DNA of 7,231 bases from Thermodesulfobacteriota bacterium (GTDB taxonomy: Bacteria > Desulfobacterota > Thermodesulfobacteria > Thermodesulfobacteriales > Thermodesulfatatoraceae). A program made the translations under genes and the position numbers. A model generated the notes under the pieces. It searched no databases. It was not told the origin of the DNA and was given only the letters and a program-made list of their open reading frames with translations. Position 1 is the first letter of the stretch, and each line of letters begins with the position of its first letter. The stretch is from NCBI GenBank assembly GCA_013154385.1, contig JAADCO010000150.1, positions 1 to 7,231 on the forward strand, read 5' to 3'. This document shows positions 5,350-7,231 of this stretch, piece after piece.

Positions 5350-6665
5350 AGCCTTTTGATCTCCTCGGCGAGCTCCTTGATGGTCTTTTCCACCGCGTGG
5401 CGGTTCTTGGGGGAGAAGCCCGCAAGGATGACCCGCGTGCCGTCCTTTTCCGGCAGAAGGGCGATCCAGTAGCGCTGATGGGAGAAGAAGAAAGCGGCAA
5501 AGATCCCGCCGATGAGGAGGATGAACCCTATCCAGACGATCCAGACCCCGGGGTCCTTCTTCACCTGGAGCCCCGTGGCGTAGATGGGAAAGGCCTCCTC
5601 AAGACTGATCAACACCGGTTCCTGGCCCTTGATCTCTATGCGGCGGGGATGACGCTCAAGCACCCAGAAGGCCGTGGGCGGTTGGTCGTCAACCTGGAAC
5701 CAGATGCGCGCCGCAGGCAACCCGTGGGCCTGCTGGAAGTCGAGAAGCCCCACGCGGATGTCTTCCTCCTCCCAGCGCGCCTGGCTGAAGGGCTTGATGA
5801 CCAAGGTCTTTTCCTTCGGGCCCTTGAGGAGCCTGATCTTTACCTGGGCAAAGGTGTTGTAGGTGGCCTGATAGAAGGTGATCCCGCGGTAGGAGAGGGG
5901 ATGGTTGACCCGGATGGAGCCCTTGAGGACCTCCCGGCCCTCATCAATGATGGTCACGTCGGAGCGATATTCCTTGGGCATCCCGTTGGGATAGAAGTCT
6001 ATGTAGAACTTGTCGCAGCGGATCTCAAACCCCAAGGGGACGAAGCGCTGCTTCTTGCCCCAGACGCGCACGCGGTCCGTCTTTTCGCCTTCAAGCAGGG
6101 TGACCTCCCCGCGGAAGCCGAAGGCCGCACCGATGATGGCCCCCACGATGATGACGAGAAGGGAGAAGTGGACGACGTAGACGGAGAAATAGCTCCAGCG
6201 CGCCTTGTCCTTGAGGAAGAGGACGCCGTCTTCGAATTCGGCTTCCTTCGGGGTGCCCAGTTTCTTCTTGATGAGGGAGCGGACCTTTTCCTTGAGGGAA
6301 GAGAGGGGCTCTCCGAGCTTCACTTCCTCGGAAACCGGCATCCTCTTGAGCTTTTCCGGATCAACGGCGAGAGGGTCCCTCTTGTAGAGTTCCAGGGAAA
6401 AGGGCAGGCGTTTTAGGGAACAAAGAATGAGGTTCAGGCTGAAGAGCCCGAGGAGCGCCATGTACCACCAGGAATGATAGGTGTCGTGCAGATGGAAGAT
6501 CTGGATGATCTTTCCGAGGGTGGGACCATATCGCTGAAAGTAGAAGGCCAGGGGCTGGCCCTGCGGAAGGACGGTCCCGATGATGGAAGTCGCGGCGAGG
6601 ATAAGAAGCAGGAAAATGGCCAACTTGATGGAGCTCAGGAACCTGATGACCGGATTTTTGAACAT
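5346..6665 (-). CDS. resB: Cytochrome c biogenesis protein ResB (Ccs1), system II
   Basis: ResB/Ccs1 works with ResC/CcsA in system II to move heme outward and attach it to apocytochromes c on the outer face of the cytoplasmic membrane. The 439-aa product has the family layout. TM1 is at about 13-33 (SIKLAIFLLLILAATSIIGT) and TM2 at about 66-84. TM3 is at about 162-183 with the conserved His H166 (VVHFSLLVIIVG). A large extracytoplasmic domain (about 185-370) follows, with segments such as NHPLSYRGITFYQATY, then TM4 at about 374-395 and H396. The length is typical of the shorter ResB group. ATG 6665 follows the tatA TAG with no gap, and GAGGAGG lies 11 bases upstream inside tatA, so translation is coupled. 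The ResC/CcsA partner is not in the window, because the gene ends tail-to-tail with the DUF3786 gene. Confidence 0.95.
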   Translation of the reverse strand: MFKNPVIRFLSSIKLAIFLLLILAATSIIGTVLPQGQPLAFYFQRYGPTLGKIIQIFHLHDTYHSWWYMALLGLFSLNLILCSLKRLPFSLELYKRDPLAVDPEKLKRMPVSEEVKLGEPLSSLKEKVRSLIKKKLGTPKEAEFEDGVLFLKDKARWSYFSVYVVHFSLLVIIVGAIIGAAFGFRGEVTLLEGEKTDRVRVWGKKQRFVPLGFEIRCDKFYIDFYPNGMPKEYRSDVTIIDEGREVLKGSIRVNHPLSYRGITFYQATYNTFAQVKIRLLKGPKEKTLVIKPFSQARWEEEDIRVGLLDFQQAHGLPAARIWFQVDDQPPTAFWVLERHPRRIEIKGQEPVLISLEEAFPIYATGLQVKKDPGVWIVWIGFILLIGGIFAAFFFSHQRYWIALLPEKDGTRVILAGFSPKNRHAVEKTIKELAEEIKRL

Positions 6666-6836
6666 CTACTTTTTGTCCTCCTCTGCCGTGGAATCCTCTT
6701 CTTCTTTGACGGCTTTGCGGAAGTTTTTGATCCCCTTGCCCAGACCTTCGCCTATCTGGGGGAGTTTGCCGGCCCCAAAGATGACCACCACAATGAGGAG
6801 GATGACCAAAAGTTCTGGAAGCCCGAGGCCAAACAT
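6666..6836 (-). CDS. tatA: Twin-arginine translocase subunit TatA
   Basis: A small 56-aa TatA/TatE-type protein that oligomerises in the cytoplasmic membrane to pass folded, often cofactor-bearing proteins with twin-arginine signals. It begins MFGLGLPELLVILLIVVV, one transmembrane helix (about 5-20) with the polar E8. Then come the FGAGKLP hinge (20-26), an amphipathic helix (GEGLGKGIKNFRKAVKEE) and a short charged tail. The ATG at 6836 has AGGAGA four bases upstream and gives a canonical N-terminus. The longer open frame, which reaches 6923, is not TatA-like. Its stop TAG abuts the resB ATG. tatC is not in the window. Pairing with resB fits co-expression of envelope redox-protein assembly functions. 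Confidence 0.95.
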   Translation of the reverse strand: MFGLGLPELLVILLIVVVIFGAGKLPQIGEGLGKGIKNFRKAVKEEEDSTAEEDKK

Positions 6837-6840
6837 TTCT

Positions 6841-6846
6841 TCTCCT
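6841..6846 (-). promoter_or_regulatory. Shine-Dalgarno site of tatA
   Basis: AGGAGA on the minus strand lies four bases before the ATG at 6836. It fixes the tatA start and excludes the longer open frame. Confidence 0.75.
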
Positions 6847-6870
6847 GGAAAGATTTTATTTTGAGCCCCC

Positions 6871-6899
6871 AAACTAAACCGCCGCCTTCTCTTTGACAA
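6871..6899 (-). promoter_or_regulatory. Possible promoter of tatA-resB
   Basis: On the minus strand TTGTCA (plus 6894-6899, 5 of 6 consensus positions) is followed, after exactly 17 bp, by TAGTTT (plus 6871-6876, 3 of 6). It lies in the 71-bp gap between the stop of the upstream phosphorylase gene and tatA, about 34 bp before the tatA start. The -10 is poor, so tatA-resB may instead be read from further upstream. Confidence 0.28.
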
Positions 6900-6907
6900 G
6901 CCCGAAT

Positions 6908-7231
6908 CTAAATGGGAGACCAAAAATACCTGAACAACGGTAAAACCGCCTCTCTCATGCGTAAAAACTCTTTCTTTCCCGCGGTTTCTCGTTCAGGAAA
7001 GACGCGATCCGAGATGAAGAGGAGGGAGGCAAGCTTCCTCTGGCGGAAACCCGCCACGCTGAAGGCCGAAGCGGTCTCCATGTCCACCACTTGGGCCCGG
7101 GGAGAGAAGGTCTGGACGAACTCTTCCGTCTCTCGGTAGAGGGCGTCGGTGGAGACCGCTCGTCCCACCTCGAAGTCGAGACCACTCTGGATGAGGGCGT
7201 GGTATATCTCCCAGAAGAGGTCCCGGGAGGG
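6908..7231 (-). CDS. Nucleoside phosphorylase-superfamily enzyme, C-terminal part (5' end beyond window)
   Basis: The last 107 codons of a gene whose start lies beyond position 7231; the frame is open to the window edge. The segment RAVSTDALYRE, followed by VVDMETASAFSVAGF and then LLFISDRV, matches the C-terminal half of PNP_UDP_1 enzymes (purine/uridine phosphorylases and MTA/SAH nucleosidases). There the DMET glutamate contacts the ribose and the SD aspartate contacts the base. Both residues are present, so the enzyme appears functional. These enzymes act in cytoplasmic nucleoside salvage or thio-adenosine recycling; a futalosine hydrolase is another possible identity. The substrate class cannot be decided without the N-terminal half. 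It lies 71 bp upstream of tatA on the same strand. An internal GTG at 7168 is not the start, because homologous sequence (DLFWEIYHALI) continues upstream of it. Confidence 0.8.
   Translation of the reverse strand, partial: PSRDLFWEIYHALIQSGLDFEVGRAVSTDALYRETEEFVQTFSPRAQVVDMETASAFSVAGFRQRKLASLLFISDRVFPERETAGKKEFLRMREAVLPLFRYFWSPI

Noticed and set aside
5397..6416. Long plus-strand open frame (339 codons) opposite resB
   Set aside because: It is acidic, repetitive Gly/Glu/Asp/Leu composition without recognisable motifs. It lies wholly antisense to a clear resB and is typical of a GC-rich shadow.
6893..6898. Perfect TTGACA on the plus strand
   Set aside because: No -10-like hexamer at suitable spacing and no plus-strand gene follows. 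The minus-strand reading (TTGTCA) is the more useful one.

Overview
The window looks like ordinary chromosome from an anaerobic, probably thermophilic bacterium of the Desulfobacterota/Thermodesulfobacteriota type. This is an inference from gene content: a DUF3786 Fe-S protein, system II cytochrome c maturation (ResB), TatA, and half of a class I (Fe-S, oxygen-sensitive) fumarase. The proteins are rich in Glu, Lys and Arg. The tRNA has an all-GC acceptor stem and an all-GC T stem, which suggests high-temperature growth. Coding density is very high and no mobile element, repeat array or CRISPR is visible.

Layout, left to right. A complete tRNA-Leu(UAA) on the minus strand occupies the left edge (1-88). 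Next comes a stand-alone PHP-domain phosphoesterase (minus, 241-909). It is divergent, across 53 bp, from a 12-TM major facilitator permease (plus, 963-2129). The permease converges on and overlaps by 23 bp the essential ribosome-assembly GTPase Der (minus, 2107-3432). A 146-bp divergent intergenic region separates der from a tightly packed plus-strand set of three genes: a class I fumarase beta-type subunit, a YjbQ/UPF0047 protein, and a four-cysteine Fe-S protein with a DUF3786 domain. These three are joined by ATGA and TGATG stop/start overlaps. The last of them ends tail-to-tail with resB (4-bp overlap). resB is itself directly coupled (TAG then ATG, no gap) to tatA upstream on the minus strand. 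The right edge carries the C-terminal part of a nucleoside phosphorylase-superfamily enzyme (minus).

How the genes fit together. tatA and resB both serve the energy-conserving envelope: Tat export of folded redox proteins, and cytochrome c assembly. The most interesting unit is the three-gene plus-strand operon. It places a hydro-lyase beta subunit, without its Fe-S-carrying alpha partner, in translational coupling with a YjbQ protein and a DUF3786 protein of unknown function. No wholly new system is evident. That operon is the part with the most unexplained biology. There is no gene-free stretch longer than about 152 bp.
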